From an uncultured Prevotella sp. (GTDB lineage: Bacteria > Bacteroidota > Bacteroidia > Bacteroidales > Bacteroidaceae), in assembly GCA_902497035.1 (NCBI GenBank), contig CABVDL010000022.1, positions 1 to 30,978 of the forward strand: a stretch of DNA of 30,978 nt, given 5' to 3'. Position 1 is the stretch's first letter; every line of letters begins with the position of its first letter. Positions 8,098 to 14,617 of this stretch are shown here, piece after piece. A model generated the notes under the pieces. That model made no database searches, was not told where the DNA came from, and saw nothing but the letters and a program-made list of their open reading frames with translations. A program made the position numbers and the translations under genes.

Positions 8098-8221
8098 GCG
8101 AAACGGATGAATTACGGATGATTTAATGATTTTTATAGAATAAAAGATTTGTTACAACTGTTCGTCCGTCATATTCTCTATTCAAGTTTCGTAAGCTAAC
8201 TCGTTTGATTTTGTCCTAGTA

Positions 8222-8264
8222 GGGGCGGGGTTTATCCCCGCCCTGGGTTTATCCCCGCCCTAAC
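8222..8264. repeat. GC-rich palindromes, copy 2 (tandem pair)
   Basis: GGGCGGGG (8223-8230) and CCCCGCCC (8236-8243) form an 8-bp stem. A second, half copy follows directly (GGGTTTATCCCCGCCCTAAC). On the minus strand this reads GTTAGGGCGGGGATAAACCC, nearly the same as the element at 31-55. Confidence 0.75.
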
Positions 8265-8267
8265 CTC

Positions 8268-8308
8268 GCAGGCCAGCCGATATTCCGTCGCTGTCATCCT
8301 GGGGTTAG
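8268..8308. repeat. 41-bp direct repeat, copy A
   Basis: It starts GCAGGCCAGCCGATATTCCG and ends CCTGGGGTTAG; it matches copy B at 8517-8557 in 39 of 41 positions, 249 bp apart. Copy A abuts the left end of the inverted-repeat element. Confidence 0.85.
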
Positions 8309-8488
8309 AGGGTGTATCAAAATACAAATCCACAACCTAACAACCTTCAATCTGTAAGTTGAGCGCCCTCTAAAAGCAAAGAATAAGCCATTTCTTGACT
8401 CGAAATGAGTTTTGAAATGGCTTTTTCTTATTGGAAAGTTTCAATCTGTAAGATTTTCAAAATGGCATTTGCATTTTGACACACCCTC
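8308..8488. mobile_element. MITE-like element bounded by 21-bp inverted repeats
   Basis: The left end GAGGGTGTATCAAAATAC and the right end (complement GAGGGTGTGTCAAAATGC) form 21-bp terminal inverted repeats with 19 matches. The 181-bp interior has no coding capacity. It contains an inner stem AAGCCATTTC (8385-8394) / GAAATGGCTT (8414-8423) and a 13-bp direct repeat TTCAATCTGTAAG at 8346 and 8440. This is the architecture of a non-autonomous miniature transposon. Flanks read TTA and CTA, so any target duplication is very short (perhaps TA). No partner transposase is present in the window. Confidence 0.65.
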
Positions 8489-8516
8489 CTACATTTTTCG
8501 CCTGTTTTCTCGTGAT

Positions 8517-8557
8517 GCAGGCCATCCGATATTCCGTCGCTGCCATCCTGGGGTTAG
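8517..8557. repeat. 41-bp direct repeat, copy B
   Basis: This is the partner of 8268-8308, with differences only at 8525 and 8542. It runs directly into the palindrome at 8557-8575, whereas copy A runs into the inverted-repeat element. Confidence 0.85.
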
Positions 8558-8576
8558 GGCGGGGGATCCCCGCCCC
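8551..8576. repeat. GC-rich palindrome, copy 3
   Basis: GGGCGGGG (8557-8564) pairs with CCCCGCCC (8568-8575) around GAT. It is preceded by GGGTTA as in copy 1. It lies about 100 bp beyond the topB stop codon. Confidence 0.75.
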
Positions 8577-8680
8577 ACTATGGTGGTTCAACGGATATAC
8601 CCGCGGTGCGGAGTGGGGGGTATTTGGAAGAGGGTCCATGGCTCACGAGGCAAGGGGGGCGAGAGGGTGGGTCCGTCAGT

Positions 8681-10708
8681 CTAAAACGGCTGGCGATAGT
8701 CGCATCCTTCTTTCCAGCGGGAACAGCCGTAGGCGGTCTTGCCCTTGATAATGTGGCCGGTGTGGCACTTCGGACACGGTGCGCCGACTACGGGCTCATC
8801 TTTCTTTGTAGTGGAGGATGGCGAAGACGCAGGCACTTTGTTGCCGGCGTTTTTTCGTTTTTTGTGCACCTCACCGTCGCTCACCCCGATACTCACGGGA
8901 GTGGTGTCGTGCATGACATCATAGACGATGCGGGAGACCTGAAGCTTGAGTTCGTTGATGAAGGTCGCGGCATCGTATTTGTGATGCTCGATATCGCGCA
9001 ACTTCTTCTCCCACTGGCCGGTGAGCTCCACACTGGTGAGAAGCTTCTCGTGGATGGTATGGATGAGCTGTATGCCCGTGGGCGTGGCCACGAGGTTCTT
9101 GCGCTCACGCCGGATGTAATGGCGCTTAAACAGCGTCTCGATGATGCCTGCGCGCGACGACGGCCGGCCAATGCCATTCTCCTTCATCACCGTGCGCAGC
9201 TCCTCATCGTCGACGAGCTTGCCCGCCGTCTCCATGGCACGGAGCAGCGAGGCCTCGGTGTAATGCTTGGGAGGGACTGTCATCTTCTTGGTCAGCGTGG
9301 GCTTGTGCGGTCCCGTCTCGCCCTTGGTGAACGCGGGCAGCGTGCGCTCGTCGTCCTTCTTCTCATCGTCGGCATCGGCATCCGCCGCTTCCGTCTGATA
9401 GACGGCGCGCCAACCCGGGTCGAGAATCTCCTTGCCCGAGACCTTGAACTCGACACTGTCCACTTTGCCCAAGACTGTGGTCGTGGAGAAACGGCAGTCG
9501 GGATAGAACGCGGCGATGAACCGGCGGGCGATGAGGTCATACACTTTTTTCTCGGCATCGGTGAGCATGCCCGGCGTCTGTCCCGTGGGAATGATGGCAT
9601 GGTGGTCGGTGACCTTCGAAGTGTCGAAGACGCGCTTCGACTTCGGCAGTTTCTTGCTGATGGCCGCCAAGTCCCTGATGGGCTGCAGGTAGGGCTTCTG
9701 GCCGTTGGTGTAATACTGGCTCACGCCGTTGAGTATGCCCGGACATTTGGGATAGATGTCATCGGAGAGGTACTGCGTGTCGACGCGGGGATAGGTGGTG
9801 AGTTTCTTCTCGTAAAGCCCCTGGATGAGCTTCAGCGTCATATCGGCCGAGAAGCCGTACTTCCTGTTGCAGTCGACCTGCAGTGAGGTGAGGTCGTAGA
9901 GCTGGCGCGGGGCCTCACGGCCGGGCTTTTTCGTCACACTGGTCACTACAAACGGCTTGCCCCCGATGAGGGCGAAAGCCTTTTGTCCGTCCTCCTCCGA
10001 GGTGAACTTGCCCGACGTGGCCGTGAACAACGTGTCGCGGTAGACGGTGGACAGCACCCAGTAAGGCTCCGGCTTGAAGTTGGCTATCTCCTCGTCGCGC
10101 CTGACGATGAGGGCGAGCGTCGGGGTCTGCACGCGGCCGATGCTCAGCACCTGCTTGCGCTCACGGCGGTATTTCAGTGTGTAGAGGCGCGTGCAGTTCA
10201 TGCCGAGCAGCCAGTCGCCGATGGCCCGGCACAGTCCGGCCATGTAGAGGCTCTCATATTGCTGTTCTTCTTTCAGCTGGCGGAAGCCCTCCTTGATGGC
10301 CTCGTCGGTCATCGACGAGATCCACAGGCGCTTGACGGGGCAGTGGACTTTGGCCATCTGCATCACCCAGCGCTGGATGAGCTCGCCCTCCTGTCCGGCA
10401 TCACCGCAGTTGACAATCTCGTCGGCGTTGTCGTAAAGGCGGCGGATGGTTTCAAACTGTTTCTCGATGCCGCGGTCGGGGATGAGCTTCAACCCGAAGC
10501 GGCGGGGAATCATCGGCAGGGCGGCGAGCGTCCAGAACTTCCAGTTGGTCTCGTAGTCGTCGGGCTCCTTCAGCTCACACAGGTGACCGAACGTCCAGGT
10601 CACCTGGTAGCCGTTGCCCTCCATATAGCCGTCGTGCGAGGCCGTAGCCCCGAGGATGCGGGCTATGTCGCGCGCGACGCTTGGTTTTTCTGCTATGCAA
10701 ACAATCAT
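8681..10708 (-). CDS. topB: DNA topoisomerase III
   Basis: The 675-residue protein is a type IA topoisomerase that decatenates and relaxes underwound DNA. The N-terminal Toprim domain starts MIVCIAEKPSVARDIA (Glu7). Its acidic loop is CGDAGQEGE (101-109), where canonical enzymes have DxDxEGE, so the second Asp is Gly105. The catalytic tyrosine is Tyr306 in TTYPRVDTQYLS. The domain IV/II signature SIGRVQTPTLAL is at 189-200. An Asp/Glu/Lys-rich insert (ADADADDEKKDDE) lies before the GIGRPSSRAGIIE motif. The C-terminus has one four-cysteine zinc ribbon (CPKCHTGH...CSRWKEGC). The frame extends 17 codons upstream, but MIVCIAEKPS is the conserved start. It lies 114 bp downstream of the aminotransferase gene and may share its transcript. 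Confidence 0.96.
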   Translation of the reverse strand: MIVCIAEKPSVARDIARILGATASHDGYMEGNGYQVTWTFGHLCELKEPDDYETNWKFWTLAALPMIPRRFGLKLIPDRGIEKQFETIRRLYDNADEIVNCGDAGQEGELIQRWVMQMAKVHCPVKRLWISSMTDEAIKEGFRQLKEEQQYESLYMAGLCRAIGDWLLGMNCTRLYTLKYRRERKQVLSIGRVQTPTLALIVRRDEEIANFKPEPYWVLSTVYRDTLFTATSGKFTSEEDGQKAFALIGGKPFVVTSVTKKPGREAPRQLYDLTSLQVDCNRKYGFSADMTLKLIQGLYEKKLTTYPRVDTQYLSDDIYPKCPGILNGVSQYYTNGQKPYLQPIRDLAAISKKLPKSKRVFDTSKVTDHHAIIPTGQTPGMLTDAEKKVYDLIARRFIAAFYPDCRFSTTTVLGKVDSVEFKVSGKEILDPGWRAVYQTEAADADADDEKKDDERTLPAFTKGETGPHKPTLTKKMTVPPKHYTEASLLRAMETAGKLVDDEELRTVMKENGIGRPSSRAGIIETLFKRHYIRRERKNLVATPTGIQLIHTIHEKLLTSVELTGQWEKKLRDIEHHKYDAATFINELKLQVSRIVYDVMHDTTPVSIGVSDGEVHKKRKNAGNKVPASSPSSTTKKDEPVVGAPCPKCHTGHIIKGKTAYGCSRWKEGCDYRQPF

Positions 10709-10732
10709 GGTCCTATGTACTATTAGTATGCC

Positions 10733-10790
10733 ATACCGGCTGTCGGTATCAAGGGGCATCTCTGCAGGGGACGGTCTTGTGCCGGCCCTG
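10733..10790. terminator. Hairpins between fdtB-like gene and topB
   Basis: Two inverted repeats lie in the 114-bp gap: ATACCG/CGGTAT (10733-10749, 5-nt loop) and CAGGG/CCCTG (10765-10790, longer interrupted stem). Neither is followed by a T-run on either strand, so termination is uncertain; attenuation between the sugar genes and topB is possible. Confidence 0.3.
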
Positions 10791-10822
10791 AGGCAAGGTT
10801 CGACATCTTTTCGGTTGGGGCT

Positions 10823-11944
10823 TTATTTCTGGAAGGAGTTGATGGCGTCCACTACACGGGCCACTTCGTCGTCGGTCATGGTCTGGTTGCAGGGAATGCT
10901 CAGCTCCTGCCGGTGAATGGTCTCCGTGACGGGCAGCGACAGGCCGTTCCACTCCTTGTAGCAGGCCTGCCGGTGGGGCGGGATGGGGTAGTGGACCATC
11001 GTGCCGATACCCTGTGACCGGAGCCAGGCCTGGAGCGCGTCACGATGGGGCGAGAGCAGGGGAAAGATGTGGAAGACGTGACCGACTCGGCCCTCAAGCC
11101 AGTCTTTAGCCCCCGGCATGGTGACGAGGGGGCTGGTGATGTGGCGGTAATAGAAGGCCGCAATCTGCTGGCGGCGGCGGTTGTCGTCGTCAAGCCAGCG
11201 CAACTTCACGTCAAGCACGGCGGCCTGCAGCTCGTCAATGCGGCTGTTGCGTCCCTTGTAGGGGAAGACATACTTGCGCGACGAGCCGTAGTTGCCCAAT
11301 GCACGTATCATATCGGCCAGTCCGTCATCATCGGTCGTCACCGCTCCGGCGTCGCCCAAGGCACCGAGGTTCTTGCCCGGATAGAAGCTGTGGGCGGCGG
11401 CATTGCCGAGAGAGCCCGTATGGCGTCCGCGATAAACGCATCCGTGTGCCTGGGCGTTATCCTCAATGAGTAGCAGACGGTGCTGTCGGCAGAAGGCGGC
11501 AATCTCCTCCGTCATGGCGCAACGGCCGTAGAGGTGGACAAGCAGCACGGCACGCGTGCGGCTGGTGAGCTGGCCTTGGAGGAGCGAGCCGTCAAGCTCG
11601 AGCGTGTCCAGGCGTGGCTCCACGAGGACGGGCCTGAGCCCGTTCTCGGTGATGGAGAGGATGGAGGCGATATACGTGTTGGCCGGAACGAGCACCTCGT
11701 CGCCGTCCTGCAGCACGCCCATCTCCTTGTAGGCGCGGAAGATGAGCGTGAGCGCGTCGAGGCCGTTGCCGCAGCCGACGCAGTGGCGGGTGCCGATGTA
11801 CTGGGCATAGTGCCGCTCGAAGCGCCGTGTGGCCTCGCCCTGAAGGTACCAGCCGCTTTCAACGACGCGGCTGACCGCCGACGCTATCTCGGCCTGATGC
11901 TGTCCCGTCACTTTTTTCAAGGACAGGTAGGGTATGTCTGTCAT
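10823..11944 (-). CDS. fdtB: DegT/DnrJ/EryC1/StrS aminotransferase, FdtB/QdtB-like
   Basis: The 373-residue PLP enzyme is predicted to convert a dTDP-3-keto-6-deoxyhexose into the 3-amino sugar. The fold-type I features are clear: GNGLDALTLIFRA near 59-71, VPANTYIAS (86-94), the PLP-ring Asp162 in EDNAQAHG, and the Schiff-base Lys191 in HSFYPGKNLGALGD, the exact context of FdtB/QdtB. The C-terminal part contains RNSRIDELQAAVL and MVHYPIPPHRQ. The start at ATG 11944 gives the family N-terminus (IPYLSLKKV). It lies 16 bp after the acyltransferase gene and two genes after an FdtA-like isomerase, which fixes its pathway. Whether the product is Fuc3N or Qui3N cannot be read from the sequence. Confidence 0.9.
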   Translation of the reverse strand: MTDIPYLSLKKVTGQHQAEIASAVSRVVESGWYLQGEATRRFERHYAQYIGTRHCVGCGNGLDALTLIFRAYKEMGVLQDGDEVLVPANTYIASILSITENGLRPVLVEPRLDTLELDGSLLQGQLTSRTRAVLLVHLYGRCAMTEEIAAFCRQHRLLLIEDNAQAHGCVYRGRHTGSLGNAAAHSFYPGKNLGALGDAGAVTTDDDGLADMIRALGNYGSSRKYVFPYKGRNSRIDELQAAVLDVKLRWLDDDNRRRQQIAAFYYRHITSPLVTMPGAKDWLEGRVGHVFHIFPLLSPHRDALQAWLRSQGIGTMVHYPIPPHRQACYKEWNGLSLPVTETIHRQELSIPCNQTMTDDEVARVVDAINSFQK

Positions 11945-11960
11945 GAGTCTGATTCTTAAT

Positions 11961-12899
11961 TTATATGTTCCACTCGTACCAGTCGTAGCACACGCCACGT
12001 CCGCCAAAGCCCTCCTTCTGGAAGATGAGTGGTGCGTTGAGTACATGGCCGTCGCCCTCGCACGACTTGCCAAAGTCGAAGAAGGGCGCATCGCGGTACA
12101 CGTCGTTGATGAGATAGTCGAACAGCAGGTCGAGCGCCCCCTCGTGCTTGCCTTCGGGCGAGGCGGAGATGTACTGCGTATGGACCACCTGCGGGGTCTC
12201 AAAGATCAGGGTGCCGCCGAGCGCACGGCCGTCCTTCAAAGCCATGTAGAGTCTGATCTGGGAGGGGAAGCGTGACTTCAACAGTTCAAGTTCCTGAGCG
12301 GTATGGACAGGACTGACACCGTATTTATGCTCAAGGTTGCTGTCGAGGATGGTCCAGAATGCGCTGAGGTCGTCGCTCTCTGCCACGATGAGCCCGTTGC
12401 GCCGCGCCTTGCGTATGCCGCTGCGCCGCGACTCCGTGAACTTCAGACGGTGGTCACGGACCAGTGTCGTCGAGATGTGGCGGGCTATGAGCTGTGCGCC
12501 GCACACATTGGTGAGGGCATAGAGGTCCTCCTCAGCAGGCAACTGGTGGTAAATCCAGGGAATGGCCTTGTACACTACCCGGCGGAAGCCGCCGGCGCGC
12601 AGGCAGGCGTTGACGGCCCTGAAAACCTCGCAGACGTTGACCGTGGTGGCGCGGCTGTCGGTGAGCAGGCCGCCGTAAGTGAGGCCCTGGTGGCTCCACA
12701 GCGTGTCGCCGGCCTCGTTGGCGGGCAGGAGGGCAAAGAGCCGGCTGTCCTTATAGACCATCAGCGAGTGGTCGCGGAAGCGGTCACGGTGATAGTCCAT
12801 ATAACGGCGGTCGAAGAGAAACGTGCCTTGCCTGGAACGCGCAACGAAGGCATTCCAGGCGGACTGGTCGTCGGGAGAGTATCGTTTGATTTCAAACAT
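11961..12899 (-). CDS. GNAT/FemAB-like acyltransferase of the amino-sugar module
   Basis: The 312-residue protein looks like a FemAB/GNAT-type N-acyltransferase. The N-terminal half has the pattern of this group (WNAFVARSRQGTFLFDRRYMDYHRDRF; LWSHQGLTYGGLL). The C-terminal half contains SRRSGIRKARRNGL, HTAQELELLKSRFPSQIRLYMALKDGRALGGTLIF and EGALDLLFDYLINDVYRDAPFFDFGKSCEGDG, typical of the acyl-donor binding lobe. It sits 12 bp after the FdtA-like gene and 16 bp before the FdtB-like gene, so it likely acylates the 3-amino group or a later glycan. This differs from the classical FdtC/QdtC, which are left-handed beta-helix acetyltransferases; no hexapeptide repeats are seen here. The acyl donor is unknown. 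Confidence 0.8.
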   Translation of the reverse strand: MFEIKRYSPDDQSAWNAFVARSRQGTFLFDRRYMDYHRDRFRDHSLMVYKDSRLFALLPANEAGDTLWSHQGLTYGGLLTDSRATTVNVCEVFRAVNACLRAGGFRRVVYKAIPWIYHQLPAEEDLYALTNVCGAQLIARHISTTLVRDHRLKFTESRRSGIRKARRNGLIVAESDDLSAFWTILDSNLEHKYGVSPVHTAQELELLKSRFPSQIRLYMALKDGRALGGTLIFETPQVVHTQYISASPEGKHEGALDLLFDYLINDVYRDAPFFDFGKSCEGDGHVLNAPLIFQKEGFGGRGVCYDWYEWNI

Positions 12900-12911
12900 T
12901 GGGACAGCAGT

Positions 12912-13316
12912 CTATGCGTTGCGCCTGTAACCGATGAACTGGTGATAATCGTAGATATAGTCGGCCTCGTCAAACGGGTCCTCGGCCAGGACGAGACAGA
13001 CGGCGCCGGAGGAGAAATTCTCCAAAGTGCGCCAGATGCCTGTGTCAACCAACAACCCCTCATAAGGACGGGTGAGCAGGTACTGCTTGCGCACGCTGCC
13101 ATTGTCAAGGGTGACGGTGAACGAACCGCTGACGGCGATAATCACCTCACGGCAGTGGATGTGGGCATGACCGCCGCGCTCGGCCCCGGTCGGGATGTCG
13201 TAGGTCCAGTACACGCGGCTGATGGCGAACGGCACATCCTGCAGCTGCTCGGCCACGGTGAGGTTGCCCCGTGGGTCGGTAATCTTCTTCAGTGGGATAA
13301 TCTTTCCTAAGTCCAT
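12912..13316 (-). CDS. fdtA: FdtA/QdtA-type dTDP-4-keto-6-deoxyglucose 3,4-ketoisomerase (cupin)
   Basis: The 134-residue single-domain cupin moves the keto group of dTDP-4-keto-6-deoxyglucose from C4 to C3, the first dedicated step to 3-amino sugars. The family opening is visible (IIPLKKITDPRGNLTVAEQ). The catalytic histidines lie in ERGGHAHIHCREV (His50, His52, with His54 close by), and the late strand VDTGIWRTLENFSSGAVCLVLA and end YDYHQFI are characteristic. Its length matches FdtA/QdtA. It is the first gene of a three-gene set on the minus strand. No rmlA or rmlB is present here, so the substrate must be made by genes elsewhere. FdtA and QdtA differ in stereochemistry, and I cannot tell them apart by eye. 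Confidence 0.88.
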   Translation of the reverse strand: MDLGKIIPLKKITDPRGNLTVAEQLQDVPFAISRVYWTYDIPTGAERGGHAHIHCREVIIAVSGSFTVTLDNGSVRKQYLLTRPYEGLLVDTGIWRTLENFSSGAVCLVLAEDPFDEADYIYDYHQFIGYRRNA

Positions 13317-13389
13317 ATAAATATTAACGCTGGCACATTGTGATTATTTTATTTTTGGCTGGCAATAATCATAACATGCATCCGTTCAA

Positions 13390-14460
13390 ATGTTGTACTT
13401 TATATATGATGCCTATATGGAGAAGCCTTGTCAAGAAGAATGCCCGCGCGGCGCACTCGTACCGTCAATGAGAAGAAGAAAATACGGTCACGATTATACC
13501 GGTCGAAAGATGTACCTCATCACCATGGTCCTCAGCGACAGGAAGCCATTGTTAGGCGAGGTGGCAGGCGAGGAGGATGCGGGCGAGGTCAGGGTAAGGT
13601 TTGTGCCCTCTCCATTGGGGGAGGCTGTGGAACGGCAAATTGCCGGCATACCCGGTTATTACCCGCAGGTCAAGGTGGTGGCGCAGCAGCTCATGCCCGA
13701 CCACGTGCATTTCATTTTTTTTGTCAAAGAGCGGTTGCCGGTGAAGCTGGGGATTGTCATCCGCGGCTTTGTGCAGGGCTGCAACAAAGCGTACCGAAAG
13801 CTTTACCCTTCGCCTTGGAAAGGCGAAGCACACGACACAAGGGGCGAAGCACATGACACAAGGGGCGAAGCGGCACTGAAAAGGACTACGAGCAACCACA
13901 GGGGCAACGGTATCCTCTTTGAACACGGCTATAGCGACCGCCTGCTTACACACGAGGGGCAGCTGGCGTGCTGGAAACACTATCTTGCAGACAACCCGCG
14001 ACGACTGTGGGAGAAACGGCATCACCCTGACTTGTTTCGTGTGCAGCGCAACCTGAAGGTCAAAGGCATGGTCTTTTCGGCCATAGGCAACAAGTTTTTG
14101 CTCGACCGTCCCCTGCTGCAGGTGCAGTGCTCACGCAGTCTGACTGAGGAGGCTGTAGATCGCGAGACGAGGAAAGCCCTCGGCGCCTGCGAGGCTGGGG
14201 CTGTGCTGGTCTCGCCATGCGTCTCGCCTGGAGAGAAAGCCGTGATGCGTGCTGCCTTTGAGGCCGGTTTCCCGGAGGTGATACTCGTTGAGAACGGCTT
14301 TACCGAGCTGGCAAAGCCCGGTGGGAGGCGCTTCGACGCGTGCGCCAAAGGCCAGCTGCTCATCCTTGCGCCTTGGGAGCACCACAACGACCGCCGTACC
14401 ATCACCCGCTCGCAGTGCCTGGAGCTGAACGACATGGCGCGTCGCCTTTGCCAGCCATAG
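13390..14460 (+). CDS. REP-associated-type HUH tyrosine transposase fused to a DprA-like Rossmann domain
   Basis: The N-terminal half (about residues 28-210 of 356) is a Y1/REP-associated transposase-like domain. It opens RRRKYGHDYTGRKMYLITMV and has the HUH metal motif MPDHVHFIFFV (His105, His107) plus a candidate catalytic tyrosine at Tyr198 in KHYLADNPRR (Tyr181 is another). The C-terminal half (about 226-331) resembles the Rossmann core of DprA/Smf: FSAIGNKFLL, LLQVQCSR, GAVLVSPCVSPGEKAVMRAA and KPGGRRFDACAKGQLLILAPW. Residues 141-162 come from a repeat-bearing insert (13811-13876). The gene is divergent from fdtA and convergent with purT, with hairpins behind it. Alternative starts are ATG 13417 and ATG 13468; the conserved part begins only at 13468. 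A possible -7 box TATTTTTG lies at 13350. The HUH call is solid; the DprA-like call is by pattern only. Confidence 0.82.
   Translation: MLYFIYDAYMEKPCQEECPRGALVPSMRRRKYGHDYTGRKMYLITMVLSDRKPLLGEVAGEEDAGEVRVRFVPSPLGEAVERQIAGIPGYYPQVKVVAQQLMPDHVHFIFFVKERLPVKLGIVIRGFVQGCNKAYRKLYPSPWKGEAHDTRGEAHDTRGEAALKRTTSNHRGNGILFEHGYSDRLLTHEGQLACWKHYLADNPRRLWEKRHHPDLFRVQRNLKVKGMVFSAIGNKFLLDRPLLQVQCSRSLTEEAVDRETRKALGACEAGAVLVSPCVSPGEKAVMRAAFEAGFPEVILVENGFTELAKPGGRRFDACAKGQLLILAPWEHHNDRRTITRSQCLELNDMARRLCQP
13811..13876 (+). repeat. REP-like hairpin plus 21-bp tandem repeat inside the transposase gene
   Basis: The hairpin CGCCTT-GGA-AAGGCG (13811-13825) is followed by two full 21-bp units (13822-13842 and 13843-13863, one mismatch) and a partial third, giving GEAHDTR repeats. 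The 66-bp block is a multiple of three. Its first 26 bases match 14524-14549 at 23 positions, and its end AGCGGCAC matches 14591-14598. Confidence 0.8.
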
Positions 14461-14520
14461 CCGCACCCTGCCCGCCCTGCCCCGCCCAGCCTGCCATGGT
14501 CCCCGCCTTGCCCGCCCTGC

Positions 14521-14598
14521 CCCCGCCTTGGAAAGGCGGGGCACACAACGGGAAGCTCCCCGTTAAGTGCCTCGCCTTTTTAAGGCGAGGAGCGGCAC
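14521..14598. repeat. Cluster of three REP-like hairpins behind the transposase gene
   Basis: Three inverted repeats lie in the 157-bp gap between the convergent transposase and purT genes. They are CCCCGCCTT/AAGGCGGGG (14521-14541, perfect 9-bp stem), AACGGG/CCCGTT (14547-14564) and CCTCGCCTT/AAGGCGAGG (14570-14590, perfect 9-bp stem with a TTT loop). The part before 14521 is a C-rich low-complexity stretch (CCCGCCCTGCC units). Besides being candidate REP elements, they could stop transcription from both sides. Confidence 0.75.
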
Positions 14599-14617
14599 GG
14601 CGAGCAGGGCGGCCTTT

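Larger units (their letters stand above)
7886..8680. other. 795-bp gene-free region between the fimbrial operon and topB
   Basis: From the fimbrial side it holds the operon leader and promoter (7886-8100), plain AT-rich DNA (8100-8220), two GC-rich palindromes, a 41-bp repeat, a 181-bp inverted-repeat-bounded element, the second 41-bp repeat and a third palindrome. A G-rich stretch (8577-8680) then runs to the topB stop. Open frames here show no protein-like composition. Confidence 0.8.

Noticed and set aside
8681..8690. topB zinc-ribbon end seen as a truncation
   Set aside because: The protein closes with an intact four-cysteine ribbon and a normal stop, so it is complete even though only one ribbon is present.
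8412..8748. Short plus-strand open frames (about 90 codons) in the repeat patch
   Set aside because: They cross the MITE-like end, the 41-bp repeat and the palindrome, so the reading is an accident of repeat DNA.
8606..9886. 426-codon plus-strand open frame opposite topB
   Set aside because: It lies entirely over the conserved TopB reading frame apart from repeat DNA at its start, and it has no protein-like motifs.
13822..13871. Possible CRISPR-like array (21-bp repeats)
   Set aside because: The units are directly adjacent with no spacers, remain in frame within a coding sequence, and number fewer than three full copies.
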